This document shows positions 1 through 7,591 of a DNA stretch of 40,965 nucleotides, one piece after another. Position numbers and translations under genes: made by a program. The DNA comes from a virus. Position 1 is the first letter of the stretch; each line of letters starts with the position of its first letter. Under the pieces are notes generated by a model, which was not told the DNA's origin, did no database searches, and was given only the letters and a program-made list of their open reading frames with translations. The stretch is from positions 1 through 40,965 of the IMG/VR virus record IMGVR_UViG_3300022205_000003, one strand, 5' to 3'.

Positions 1-127
1 TTCAGTCTTTCCAACTTCTTCTTCAACCGTCTCGTCAACCGTTTCTTCTTCTATTGTGTCACCGCTATTAAAAAGGTCTGCGGCAATACTTTCCTGTGCT
101 TCGTTCATGTCGAATTCGCTGTCAGCG
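1..127. repeat. Terminal direct repeat, left copy (circular assembly overlap)
   Basis: Bases 1-127 are identical to 40839-40965. The scaffold gene reads through this segment from both ends, so the two copies represent the same locus and the molecule closes into a circle of 40838 bp. The length of 127 equals a common assembler k-mer size, so it is most likely an assembly overlap and not a physical terminal repeat. Confidence 0.95.
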
Positions 128-135
128 TCATCCAT
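1..135 (-). CDS. Scaffold protein, N-terminal fragment (continues at 40965)
   Basis: Reverse-strand reading starts at an ATG at 135 (Met-Asp-Asp-Ala-Asp) and stays open to base 1, continuing in frame into the scaffold reading frame at the right end of the window. It adds nine residues before the next in-frame Met at 40946, giving a protein of about 316 residues. The start overlaps the stop of the FmdB-like gene in the 8-base junction ATGGATGA, so translation is probably coupled. Confidence 0.8.
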   Translation of the reverse strand, partial: MDDADSEFDMNEAQESIAADLFNSGDTIEEETVDETVEEEVGKTE

Positions 136-556
136 TTGATATTCCTCTTGTGTACTCTAAGTCAACTCCTGTGGAGAGTTCCCGTTCTAACATTTCCTTC
201 TTTTTAGAAGGCATAGATTCAAAAATAGAGTCAACGGTTTGATCGAGCTGTTTGTCTAACTTTAACTCCTCTTCTCGTTGGCGCTTTTTGAAATCATTCT
301 TTAAAGAAGGTTCATAATCTACGCAGCCACTACGCTTCATGTCTTCCTTACGTTGTTTTTTTGAAGATATGTACTCACCTGTTGCTGGAGAGACATAGGA
401 ATCCCAACTTGCAATATCTGGGGAAATCATAGTTGGGACAGTTCTTCGTTTAGCAAGAACGCCGCATTCGCACATTTGGGGGTCGTTGTATTGAGAAACA
501 GGGAGTATTTTGTCAAAACGATGCCCTTTTTCACATACGAATACATATACAGGCAT
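128..556 (-). CDS. FmdB-like zinc-ribbon protein
   Basis: 142 residues. The N-terminus (Pro-Val-Tyr-Val-Phe-Val-Cys then Gly-His-x-Phe at about residues 2-14) and a later Cys-x-Cys at about 29-31 match the single zinc ribbon of the FmdB regulatory family, and the rest is charged and helical. It lies between portal and scaffold; its start overlaps the portal stop, and its stop overlaps the scaffold start. Small FmdB-like proteins occur at this place in some short-tailed phage head operons, but their role is not established. A structural or assembly cofactor is as likely as a regulator. Confidence 0.75.
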   Translation of the reverse strand: MPVYVFVCEKGHRFDKILPVSQYNDPQMCECGVLAKRRTVPTMISPDIASWDSYVSPATGEYISSKKQRKEDMKRSGCVDYEPSLKNDFKKRQREEELKLDKQLDQTVDSIFESMPSKKKEMLERELSTGVDLEYTRGISNG

Positions 557-2586
557 CAGGAAACCTTTTTGTAGGTTTGTTCGATGCGTGAGATGGACTT
601 ATCGACCAAAGATTGTAGTTTTTGCTGCTCTTTTTGCATAATAGATTCAATTTCGGTCACAATAGTTGTCTTTTCCATCTCATCCTTCATTTTCATAAGG
701 TCTTCTCGGTGTTTTTGTTCAAGCTTTGCCATTTCCCGTTCAAATTTGAGTTGTTGTTTTTCCACTTCCAGTTTTTGCTCTTCCTGACGAATTTTTTCCT
801 GCTCTTTCTGGATTTGTTGCTGCCCTTGTTCGATTTGTTTTTGTTGCTGTTGGATCTGCTGTTGAATTTGAGGGGGAATTTGAGGCTGCTGCTGTTTCAT
901 TGACTTTAATTCGTCTTCAACCTCCCTTCCGAATCTAAAGCGTTTCATCACTGCTAAAATAATGGATTTTTTCGCCTCAAACGGTATATCCGGGGAGTTT
1001 GAAAGCCCAGCCATGACCTGGCCTAACGCATTCATAAACTCGCCTACCATTTGTTTATCTTCGGTAGCCTCTACATCAAGAGTAGAGTTGGTCTCAATGT
1101 CTAACCGATAGCTTCTTTGAAAGTCGTCCTGCAAAACATCGATAATTTCCGCCCATGATGGGCTTTGTGCGGCCTGAACAAGCTCTTGAGGCGGCTCAAA
1201 TGGCTCCGGCTGCATTCCCTGTTGTTGTGCGGTCATCACTTGCTGTTGATGCTGCTCTTGCATGGCTTTTAGCTGACCTTGCGCCTTTTCCTTTTCCTTT
1301 TTTGTCGGATAGGGGAGCATGGTCATTTTCTTCCATGTCTCTTCAGAGAACTTTGTAGAAGCAACCTCTAACATTAACTTCATAACATCTAACGCATAGC
1401 GTTGGACTTCTTTTTGAAGTCTTTTTAACCGCATTGTCCCCCATGATTCCTTGATTTTCTGGGCTCCAAGGGTTTCAGAAGCAACGCTTTGACCTCTAAC
1501 AATATCGGATATGCCGGTGATTTCGTAAATAACGGATTTACATGACTCACGTGCCTGATAGAGCTGCTGGAGGACGATGATTAATTTATCGACCGGCCAG
1601 AACCAGATGGATTTATCCAGCCCTCCATCCATCAGAGATCCGGTATCGTCGGTAGGCACGAAGGCATTGTCTGCTTCTGCAAACATGTTCTCCAGTTCTT
1701 CACCAAGGTTTCCTGCGTAAATTCCCCTGGCTTTGATCGCGTCTACCATTTTGTTGATCCGACCCTGGATTTTATTAAGTTCTTCGGCCTGATTCTCGTA
1801 TAAGGTATAGAGGGCAGTTGGTACGAGATCTGACGGCTTCTTAACAAACTGGACTGGTTTTGGGCAGTTGAAAAAACCTGTTAGACTTAAAGGGTCTTCA
1901 TCTTCCTTCAATACCCCTTCTTTATACTGAGGGGAGATATACTTGATAGTGCGGTCTTTTTTTACCCATATTTGATAAATAAGGGCTGTTTTTTTCTTCC
2001 CTTTCTTTTCTTCCCTTTTTTCGTCCTCCTCCTCTTCGCCCTCCATAAAGACAAGGTCTCCTACCTTCTCAGGGAAAAGGTCTTTACACTCGTCCTCGTC
2101 AAGGTATTCTTCATAGGCTACCCACGGGACACGAGACCATTTCTTTGCGTAACCGTAGTAAACCCGCTTCCAGTCTCTTACGTCTGGACAGACGGTTTCC
2201 CATGTAACGTCATCGTCTGATTCATACTTAACAGAACAGTTCCCTCTTCCTGGAAGGAGGCCGTCTAAAGTAACGTCTTCCATTGCATCCGAGAAAGAGT
2301 CGTATTCGTCAATATCCGTATCTAAAAGGTACTCTAGACAGCGTGTACCGGCCTCTGCCGCGATCTTGCCTAAAGGGTCGTCATCTTTAAACCGTCTAGT
2401 TATGACGGGTTTTGGGAGGTCTGAGAAAAGCGCAGGAAGGAGGGTTTCGGTGTTCGAGTAGAGGATGTTAAAAGGCGTCTTTTCTCCTTGATACGTTTTG
2501 AGAATCTTATCCCCATTCTTACGAAAGTCTTTCTCCCTCTTTTTTGCTTCTTTTATCTCATCTAACCAGTAACGGACTTCATCCAT
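556..2586 (-). CDS. Portal protein
   Basis: 676 residues, the usual size for P22-like portals. The portal forms the dodecameric ring at the packaging vertex, binds terminase during DNA loading and later holds the tail. Evidence is position directly after terL, length, an alpha/beta body with acidic and aromatic patches, and a C-terminal third (from about residue 560) made of Gln-rich and then Lys/Glu-rich coiled coil, as in portals with a long barrel. The ATG overlaps the terL stop by 8 bases in the junction ATGGATGA, the same junction as between FmdB and scaffold. The assignment rests on context and fold type, not on a single signature motif. Confidence 0.85.
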   Translation of the reverse strand: MDEVRYWLDEIKEAKKREKDFRKNGDKILKTYQGEKTPFNILYSNTETLLPALFSDLPKPVITRRFKDDDPLGKIAAEAGTRCLEYLLDTDIDEYDSFSDAMEDVTLDGLLPGRGNCSVKYESDDDVTWETVCPDVRDWKRVYYGYAKKWSRVPWVAYEEYLDEDECKDLFPEKVGDLVFMEGEEEEDEKREEKKGKKKTALIYQIWVKKDRTIKYISPQYKEGVLKEDEDPLSLTGFFNCPKPVQFVKKPSDLVPTALYTLYENQAEELNKIQGRINKMVDAIKARGIYAGNLGEELENMFAEADNAFVPTDDTGSLMDGGLDKSIWFWPVDKLIIVLQQLYQARESCKSVIYEITGISDIVRGQSVASETLGAQKIKESWGTMRLKRLQKEVQRYALDVMKLMLEVASTKFSEETWKKMTMLPYPTKKEKEKAQGQLKAMQEQHQQQVMTAQQQGMQPEPFEPPQELVQAAQSPSWAEIIDVLQDDFQRSYRLDIETNSTLDVEATEDKQMVGEFMNALGQVMAGLSNSPDIPFEAKKSIILAVMKRFRFGREVEDELKSMKQQQPQIPPQIQQQIQQQQKQIEQGQQQIQKEQEKIRQEEQKLEVEKQQLKFEREMAKLEQKHREDLMKMKDEMEKTTIVTEIESIMQKEQQKLQSLVDKSISRIEQTYKKVS

Positions 2587-3967
2587 AGCGTTCTCTTCGT
2601 TTCTTCTTTAGGTGGGCTTTCTTTAGATCGCCGAAACTGACGTTAACGACGTTTCCAGCGGAGAATTTCTCATTTTGACTCATTGGCGTAGACTGAGGAA
2701 CGCTTTGCCTCCATGAGAGAGACAGGTATCTAAAAGCATCTGCCGGATGAGAATGCTCATCATGGACCGGCTCATCAGAAAACTTCCTAGCCGCTTCGTC
2801 GTATTTTCGATGGTAAGACTTTAAATGCTCAAGACCAATACCGCATTTCTCGCTATCAAAAAAACACCTTGGGAAGGTAGCTCTAGCCGCCTGAATGCCT
2901 TTATCTCGACCCATATTGGGAACAAGAGCAAATTGCCCTACATCTTCCGCTATAAGCTGCTGAAGGATTGACTTACCCCCCATACCCAGCCTTTTTGGTT
3001 TCGCGTCGTGAGGAAGCCAATGAGTCTTATAGGTGTATTTTTTATCCCTTAATACTTGGGCGTAAAAAGGGATTTCTTTGAAATTATCCTGATAAAAGTC
3101 AATAATTCTTAATTCGTTTGCAATAATCTGGTAAAACCAGATAGATGTTGCGTCATCTCTACCTAAATCCCATGCGGTAAATACGGGATAGGTATTATCA
3201 TAAGGGACGCTGGTGACTTGGCCTCTTTGAACGATTTTTGCAATGTCTTCGCCCCAGACAGACCCAGGAATAGCCGCCTCAAAAGAGCAATAGTATTCCT
3301 GTAGCCAGATGGCTTTACCAAAGACCTCTCCATGCTGAGCCTGAAGCCTTTTCAGCTCACCCAAAAGCTGTTCTTGAGTAAAAACCCCTGTTTGGTCTAC
3401 GGTGAGGATTTCACCAAACCAGTCTTTTTCTGAAATGGCGTCATCAACAATAGCTTTAAAATGATTCTTGCCTCTGGGGGTGCCATTGAAAATGGCCCAT
3501 CCGTTGTTTTCTAAAAGAATGGGGCTTAGAAAACCCCATGAGTTGGGATTCGATAGAGAGTACTCAGAGTAAGTTATTCCGTATGGAGTTGACCCTACCA
3601 ATGCGTTATAATTATCAGACCCCATTAATTGGAAAGTAGACCCATTTATGGTCTCAATCTTCATTTCCTGGTTTAGCTTATTCTTTATAATCTCAGACGG
3701 GAATGCCTCGTCAATCCTCTTCACCCCTGTATGGGGATTGACCGCATCCCACACCGCCTTCCGGCACTGGTTGTACTCAGGAAGCATGTACCAGTAGTTC
3801 CCAACATGCTCAAATAACGCGCAAGCATTATGGTTCAACATTACCGCGTCTTTCCCAGAGCGACGATGCCAACAGGCTACCGCTCTCTTGCCTCCGTCCC
3901 CTAAGTAGTTCCAGAGAGGCTTCTGATAGTCACGGGGAGACCAATTGTTTGGAAGGGAGATATTCAA
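2579..3967 (-). CDS. terL: Terminase large subunit (TTG start)
   Basis: 462 residues. This ATP-driven motor and nuclease packages DNA through the portal. The N-terminus WSPRDYQKPLW is followed by the variant Walker A HRRSGKD at about residues 34-40. A Walker B-like ITYSEY lies near residue 132. The RNase H-fold nuclease is suggested by FTAWDLGRDD near 265, WLPHDAK near 318 and DEHSHPADAF near 418. The only suitable start is TTG at 3967, preceded by GGGGAT; the next ATG would remove the Walker A motif. The start lies 38 bases inside the GIY-YIG gene, so expression is probably tied to it. Confidence 0.95.
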   Translation of the reverse strand: MNISLPNNWSPRDYQKPLWNYLGDGGKRAVACWHRRSGKDAVMLNHNACALFEHVGNYWYMLPEYNQCRKAVWDAVNPHTGVKRIDEAFPSEIIKNKLNQEMKIETINGSTFQLMGSDNYNALVGSTPYGITYSEYSLSNPNSWGFLSPILLENNGWAIFNGTPRGKNHFKAIVDDAISEKDWFGEILTVDQTGVFTQEQLLGELKRLQAQHGEVFGKAIWLQEYYCSFEAAIPGSVWGEDIAKIVQRGQVTSVPYDNTYPVFTAWDLGRDDATSIWFYQIIANELRIIDFYQDNFKEIPFYAQVLRDKKYTYKTHWLPHDAKPKRLGMGGKSILQQLIAEDVGQFALVPNMGRDKGIQAARATFPRCFFDSEKCGIGLEHLKSYHRKYDEAARKFSDEPVHDEHSHPADAFRYLSLSWRQSVPQSTPMSQNEKFSAGNVVNVSFGDLKKAHLKKKRRERYG

Positions 3968-4250
3968 GAGTTAAATCCCCGTCCTTTGGGAGCCAATAAA
4001 AATGAGTGGCGTTTTGTTCAATATAATCCGCCAATTTAGAGGAATACCAAAACCATTCTCCATGGGTTCTATATAAATCAAAAATGCCATGAATTTCTTT
4101 TTCTCTTTTTGAGCTGCCAGAATGGGTAGCAAGGATTATCAATTTTACCGGGCAACCAATTTGAAAAGCCGCCAATCGACTCTCGGCAGAGTATCGAGTA
4201 TACCCTATCTTTATCGGCCCACCATCCTTAGCCTGAATATAGTAAATCAT
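3930..4250 (-). CDS. GIY-YIG family (T5orf172/MUG113-like) nuclease-domain protein
   Basis: 106 residues. MIYYIQAKDGGPIKIGYT at the N-terminus reproduces the two-strand GIY-YIG signature (YYI ... IGYT). Arg at about 25, a Glu-Ile-His at about 52 and a terminal aromatic segment fit the small T5orf172-type domain. Free-standing copies in phages are often selfish or of unknown role. Its stop region covers the terL start, and its ATG overlaps the stop of the small HTH gene. Being locked between packaging genes, it may be a mobile insertion that became part of the operon. Confidence 0.75.
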   Translation of the reverse strand: MIYYIQAKDGGPIKIGYTRYSAESRLAAFQIGCPVKLIILATHSGSSKREKEIHGIFDLYRTHGEWFWYSSKLADYIEQNATHFYWLPKDGDLTLEYLPSKQLVSP

Positions 4251-4408
4251 GGCCGCACCCGGTTGTATTCAACCAGAAGCTCTAAATACGCTATGGCGTA
4301 CTGAGGAGCGACTCCATTCCATTTCGAGACAGCATTGGGGGTTATTCCTAATCTTCGGGAAAGTTCGGCTTTGGTGATTCCGGCCCGTTTAAGTAGTAAA
4401 TCTAGCAT
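4247..4408 (-). CDS. Small XRE/Cro-like helix-turn-helix protein
   Basis: 53 residues, beginning MLDLLLKRAGITKAELS, then RRLGITPNAVSKWNG, the classic layout of a Cro/C1-type helix-turn-helix (Ala-Glu-Leu-Ser, Gly-Ile-Thr, Val-Ser-Lys-Trp). GGAGG lies 4 bases before the ATG. Its TGA overlaps the ATG of the GIY-YIG gene. It could be a DNA-binding regulator of the head operon or act with terminase at the packaging site. It is the only obvious Cro-like repressor in the genome. Confidence 0.8.
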   Translation of the reverse strand: MLDLLLKRAGITKAELSRRLGITPNAVSKWNGVAPQYAIAYLELLVEYNRVRP

Positions 4409-4755
4409 ACATCCTCCGAGAGAGTTACATCAACAGTGGATATAGTTGCATATTGCTACTACTTAATCAAGTTATGGCTTGAGATTATTCCTTAAAATCG
4501 TGTGAGGTGTGAATGTGGCATATGACACCCATCCATCATCACCCCCGCCTGCCGACAACCACCCCCCCCTAACTACCTCACTAGACGCTCTCAGACCTCG
4601 CTAGAAGCCCTTATTAGGCGCTAACTCTTTGAAGTAATGGGGTAGGTAGGGGTAGATGGAGATCGTGGTTTAGAGAGCGTTACAGGCAGCTCTGGCTCTG
4701 AATGGACATGCTTAGCATGTCTCCGCCATACTTGCGTCGCACCTTCCAGAGCAGG
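4409..4755. other. Non-coding gap in the packaging cluster; packaging-site candidate
   Basis: About 350 bases between terS and the small HTH gene with no credible reading frame. The plus strand has a C-rich tract (4545-4570) and a G-rich partner. CCCCTAACTACC (4566-4577) can pair with GGTAGGTAGGGG (4641-4652) apart from one position. A perfect hairpin, GACATGC-TTA-GCATGTC, lies at 4705-4721. Packaging initiation sites are commonly in or beside terS, so this is a reasonable pac/cos candidate; a structured mRNA segment is the alternative. Confidence 0.4.
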
Positions 4756-5178
4756 TTAGTCATTATCAATTGTGAGCTTGTTGTCATTGACTTCTATCTC
4801 TGTACTACCACGATTAATGGTGACATTGACGCTAACTCCTTGTTTATCTTGGGAATCTGTCCACCTGGAGCGTTGCCTATTCATGAGCCAGAACTGAATT
4901 GCTTTGGTGTCTGCTTTCATAGAATCACCATCTCCTGTGGCTTTCTTGTACAAACTAGTGACAACTTCAGTGTCTGCTAACTCTTTACCTTGATAAACGG
5001 ACTCCATTAATTCTGGGTAAGTTTGTTTCCATAAATTAAATGTGGATACAGCAATGCCTAGTGTCTTGCATATCTCTTTATCTGTCATACCTAGTAAGCA
5101 TAGTCCTTTGACCCTTTCCGGGATATCGGGAGTATATAGTGTGGGCCTTCCAGCGCCTTCAGTTAGTGCTTGTCCCAT
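4756..5178 (-). CDS. terS: Terminase small subunit
   Basis: 140 residues. It would recognise the packaging site and load the large subunit. The N-terminal half contains a homeodomain-like HTH (GMTDKEICKTLGIAVSTFNL, about residues 31-50) typical of small terminases, then KKATGDG and a Trp-rich stretch (FWLMNRQRSRW) seen in this family, and a C-terminal beta-rich tail. AGGTGAACC precedes the ATG. It opens the minus-strand packaging/head operon, 350 bases upstream of the next gene. Confidence 0.8.
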   Translation of the reverse strand: MGQALTEGAGRPTLYTPDIPERVKGLCLLGMTDKEICKTLGIAVSTFNLWKQTYPELMESVYQGKELADTEVVTSLYKKATGDGDSMKADTKAIQFWLMNRQRSRWTDSQDKQGVSVNVTINRGSTEIEVNDNKLTIDND

Positions 5179-5282
5179 GGTTCACCTGTATTAGTTTCTT
5201 TTATCCTCGTCATTAAATCTTTTCATTGGATATTTATCTAGTTGTGCCCGATAATTCATTTAACGAAACGGAGGAAATATTT

Positions 5283-5453
5283 ATGAATTGCTATCGTGTT
5301 TATTTCGCTTTCGGTGACGATCAAGAAACTGACTGTCGTTGCAAGCTTGTCGATGCCGAATCAGTGCAAGATGCCGTTAATCAGGTTGCGTCTAGCCTTG
5401 CCGATAACCCAGAAGGTTTCATTATTGGTAATATTGAATGTTTATCTAGTTAG
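5283..5453 (+). CDS. Small hypothetical protein
   Basis: 56 residues starting MNCYRVYFAF, acidic, single-domain size. The ATG at 5283 is chosen because GGAGGAAAT sits just before it; an earlier in-frame ATG at 5226 has no ribosome site. It is the first gene of the plus-strand cluster of tiny genes and diverges from terS. The pattern of a short beta strand, then DAESVQDAVNQV, resembles small phage accessory proteins, but I do not recognise it. Confidence 0.7.
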   Translation: MNCYRVYFAFGDDQETDCRCKLVDAESVQDAVNQVASSLADNPEGFIIGNIECLSS

Positions 5454-5487
5454 GGACAATACTTTAGTTAACCAAGGAGATATTAAA

Positions 5488-5700
5488 ATGATTAAATTTG
5501 CTGACAAAGTGCACACTCCAAAACAAAGGGCTCAGGCTGATATATTAGCGTCCCTTGGGTCTGCTTGGGCGTCTGTCGAGAATGATGACGATATGACAGA
5601 CAGGGAGAAAGCGCTTGTTCTTGAGCAGCTTGACAAGCAGATGTCACGCATTGAAAAGATGTTCGGTTACGTTCCCGGCTCTTGGATGCGCGGATATTAA
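5488..5700 (+). CDS. Small hypothetical helical protein
   Basis: 70 residues, mostly helical (KQRAQADILASLGSAW, then REKALVLEQLDKQMSRIEKM). The start at 5488 follows AAGGAG within the leader TTAACCAAGGAGATATTAAA, which recurs before other genes of this cluster. Function unknown. Confidence 0.7.
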   Translation: MIKFADKVHTPKQRAQADILASLGSAWASVENDDDMTDREKALVLEQLDKQMSRIEKMFGYVPGSWMRGY

Positions 5701-5721
5701 TACTTAACCAAGGAGGTAATT

Positions 5722-5931
5722 ATGCAAGCACACAACTTATCTAATAATGATTATCTGGAGTTTGATCCCGGCACTACCCCTGAATATGCGGTCGCTTATG
5801 GTTATTTCGCAAGCAATAACATGACTTCGCAATTCTTTGCAATGAACCAAGATGGTGACACATCATGGAAAAGCAAGTTGATTTATGGCGAAAAATCAGT
5901 CTCTATGGGTGATTGGGCCGCTATTATTTAG
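5722..5931 (+). CDS. Small hypothetical protein
   Basis: 69 residues, acidic and aromatic, no known motif. The start is set by AAGGAGGTAATT directly before the ATG, in the same repeated leader as the preceding gene. Followed by a 7-bp hairpin before the next gene. Confidence 0.7.
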   Translation: MQAHNLSNNDYLEFDPGTTPEYAVAYGYFASNNMTSQFFAMNQDGDTSWKSKLIYGEKSVSMGDWAAII

Positions 5932-5942
5932 CCTATCCACTG

Positions 5943-5962
5943 TAGCGCCTTGCGGGGCGTTA
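5943..5962 (+). terminator. Hairpin between two small genes (weak terminator or processing site)
   Basis: TAGCGCC pairs with GGCGTTA (one G-U pair) around a 6-base loop. There is no run of T after it, so intrinsic termination would be weak. An mRNA-stabilising or processing role is equally possible. Confidence 0.35.
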
Positions 5963-6000
5963 TAGGGAAAAAGTTAATACTTAACTAAAGGGGATATATT

Positions 6001-6213
6001 ATGAAAATCACCAATACATACAAAGGATATACAGGGGCTGAATTACTGGCTATGACTCACGACGACAACCCAATGGTCGATGTTGACGGGACTATATTAC
6101 AGGTTCTGCCCGGCACCCTCCCTTTTGTTAATCGCTGGGAGATTAGCTCGGTTGACGACGCTACCCATGTCAGCGTTAAAAGCCGATTTGACACTGTCAT
6201 TGTCCGCATATAA
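6001..6213 (+). CDS. Small hypothetical protein
   Basis: 70 residues (starts MKITNTYKGYTGAELLAMTH). Compact alpha/beta, no recognised motif. The leader ACTTAACTAAAGGGGATATATT before the ATG is another copy of the cluster's repeated leader. Confidence 0.7.
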   Translation: MKITNTYKGYTGAELLAMTHDDNPMVDVDGTILQVLPGTLPFVNRWEISSVDDATHVSVKSRFDTVIVRI

Positions 6214-6232
6214 CTATATAGGGGTATTTATT

Positions 6233-6403
6233 ATGGATATTAAAACAAATATGCAACATATGGACAGGTACGACGCAAAAAAAATATCTGTCGCGGAAAG
6301 TATTAAAAGCTCTCATAAATTAAGTATTGCCAGTCAAGTTAAAGGCAATATTAATTATATACTCAACCGGCCATCCCAAGTCAAAAAGGATACTATTTTA
6401 TAA
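6233..6403 (+). CDS. Small basic hypothetical protein
   Basis: 56 residues, Lys/Ser-rich and basic (MDIKTNMQHMDRYDAKKISV at the start). GGGG lies about 8 bases before the ATG at 6233. Basic charge would allow nucleic-acid binding, but no motif is seen. Confidence 0.6.
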   Translation: MDIKTNMQHMDRYDAKKISVAESIKSSHKLSIASQVKGNINYILNRPSQVKKDTIL

Positions 6404-6409
6404 TCAATC

Positions 6410-6434
6410 TATACCCATTCTATGAGTGGGTATA
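6410..6434 (+). terminator. 8-bp intergenic hairpin
   Basis: TATACCCA pairs perfectly with TGGGTATA around a 9-base loop, just after the stop at 6403. There is no T run, so it may be an attenuator, a processing site or a weak terminator. Confidence 0.4.
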
Positions 6435-6479
6435 TGTGGATTCCCATAGACCTATTAACTAACTAAAGGATATATGATT

Positions 6480-6590
6480 ATGAATAAAAGAACTATCAAA
6501 CGCTTATGGCTGATGTGGAAAAAAAGTCAGGATTCAACCATATTTTATATTGTTAGTCTTGAGCTTATCCAGTATCAAAAAAATCAATAA
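6480..6590 (+). CDS. Tiny hypothetical protein
   Basis: 36 residues (MNKRTIKRLWLMWKKSQDST...), basic N-terminus then a short hydrophobic stretch. Preceded by CTAACTAAAGGATATATGATT, matching the leader type of its neighbours, which is the main reason to accept it. It may be membrane-associated. Confidence 0.5.
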   Translation: MNKRTIKRLWLMWKKSQDSTIFYIVSLELIQYQKNQ

Positions 6591-6611
6591 AATGTATCAA
6601 TTTTACCCAAT

Positions 6612-6638
6612 TATGATACACAAGATTATTTGTCTATC
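6612..6638 (+). promoter_or_regulatory. 27-bp repeated palindromic element, copy 1
   Basis: Identical to 6842-6868. It contains a near-palindrome, GATAcACAAgattaTTTGTcTATC. Upstream TGTATCA at 6593 can also pair with TGATACA at 6614. It lies just before the gene at 6655. Probably an operator or promoter-associated site. Confidence 0.6.
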
Positions 6639-6654
6639 TAAAGGAGATATGATT

Positions 6655-6822
6655 ATGAAAAATAGGTATTTATTTGTTTTCCTTGTTCGCGAAAATGGCG
6701 AATTGCTAGAAAAATATCACGAAACTAAAGAATTATTAAGTAAAACCATTGCAAGTAACCAAGGGAAACAAATCGCCAAAAATAATGGCTGGAGACTATT
6801 CTCTGTCAGGCCCGTTATTTAG
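6655..6822 (+). CDS. Small hypothetical basic protein
   Basis: 55 residues (MKNRYLFVFLVRENGELLEK...). The start at 6655 gives proper spacing from AAGGAG at 6641; an ATG at 6649 is too close to that site. The fold may be a short beta-beta-alpha unit. It is flanked by the two copies of the 27-bp element. Confidence 0.65.
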   Translation: MKNRYLFVFLVRENGELLEKYHETKELLSKTIASNQGKQIAKNNGWRLFSVRPVI

Positions 6823-6841
6823 CGTATCACTTTTGCTTAAA

Positions 6842-6868
6842 TATGATACACAAGATTATTTGTCTATC
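6842..6868 (+). promoter_or_regulatory. 27-bp repeated palindromic element, copy 2
   Basis: Exact second copy of the 6612-6638 element, 230 bp downstream, again just upstream of a gene (6902). GTATCA at 6824 is again positioned to pair with TGATAC inside the element. Conservation of both the core and the flanking partner supports a regulatory role. Confidence 0.6.
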
Positions 6869-6901
6869 ACTTTAATCTATTAACCTATGGAGGGTTATAT
6901 A

Positions 6902-7312
6902 ATGAATACACTAAACTTAATGTCTAAATTTGTTGCTCAGCGTCCCGGCCTGTCTTTTGCCGACTATGGGGATTCTAAATACTATAATCAGGACTATCGC
7001 AAAATCTTACAGGCTAAGCATGACTTTGAGCGTATGTCGCGTCATATTGTTATGACTACAAGTATTATCGATGCAGACCTTGTAAAGGCCTCTCAGAGCG
7101 CATTTAGTGGTCGTTTAACCATTAGCGGGGACACTATCGAGTATTGCGCTGGGCAGTATTTCCCTACTGAATACCGTGCCGCTGCCTGTGCGGTCTTGGC
7201 TTATGCTCTCTGGCAGTATTGGCGGTCTTGCGGGCATCAGACCTATGAAGATATCCAGAAAAAGGCTCGTCAAGCCCTTGGTCGTGGCCTCGCTTCACGC
7301 TGGTTTAGTTGA
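6902..7312 (+). CDS. Hypothetical protein, largest of the plus-strand small-gene cluster
   Basis: 136 residues. Start at 6902 after GGAGGGTTATATA. The N-terminal part is polar with several Tyr; the C-terminal half (AAACAVLAYALWQYWRSCG, then KARQALGRGLASRW) is helical and amphipathic. No family recognised. Its TGA overlaps the ATG of the next gene. It sits downstream of the second palindromic element. Confidence 0.75.
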   Translation: MNTLNLMSKFVAQRPGLSFADYGDSKYYNQDYRKILQAKHDFERMSRHIVMTTSIIDADLVKASQSAFSGRLTISGDTIEYCAGQYFPTEYRAAACAVLAYALWQYWRSCGHQTYEDIQKKARQALGRGLASRWFS

Positions 7313-7476
7313 TGTATACCTCAGTTAAACAAATAAGACATGCTTTCTGGCTTTCCAGAGAGTGGAAAGGGTTCGTACATTGGGACTTCCATGATTATTC
7401 TTCCGAGATTGTGGGAGCCTTTCATTCTTTCCTTGGCAATCCGCCAGGGATTATTGTTAAACATATAACCTTATAG
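7312..7476 (+). CDS. Small hypothetical protein
   Basis: 54 residues (MYTSVKQIRHAFWLSREWKG...), rich in Trp, Phe and His. The ATG overlaps the previous stop (TGATG), indicating translational coupling. Function unknown. Confidence 0.6.
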   Translation: MYTSVKQIRHAFWLSREWKGFVHWDFHDYSSEIVGAFHSFLGNPPGIIVKHITL

Positions 7477-7483
7477 GTGGTTT

Positions 7484-7591
7484 ATGAATACAGACTCAAT
7501 GATTGTCTTATGCTTAACAATTATGTTTATTTTAACCATTGGCGAACCTGATTTGCTAGATGCCATAATTAAACTGGTAATAAATGACTGA
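7484..7591 (+). CDS. Tiny membrane protein
   Basis: 35 residues with one hydrophobic segment (MIVLCLTIMFILTIG) after a short polar N-terminus, then an acidic stretch and an amphipathic end. AGGTGG lies just before the ATG. A single-pass inner-membrane peptide is the simplest reading. Confidence 0.55.
   Translation: MNTDSMIVLCLTIMFILTIGEPDLLDAIIKLVIND

Noticed and set aside
1-127. True physical terminal repeat of the virion DNA
   Set aside because: The length equals a standard assembly k-mer and lies inside a gene; an assembly overlap is simpler.
556-900. Plus-strand frames rich in Phe, Leu and Ser near the portal end
   Set aside because: Complement of the Gln/Lys/Glu-rich portal coiled coil, which produces false hydrophobic frames.
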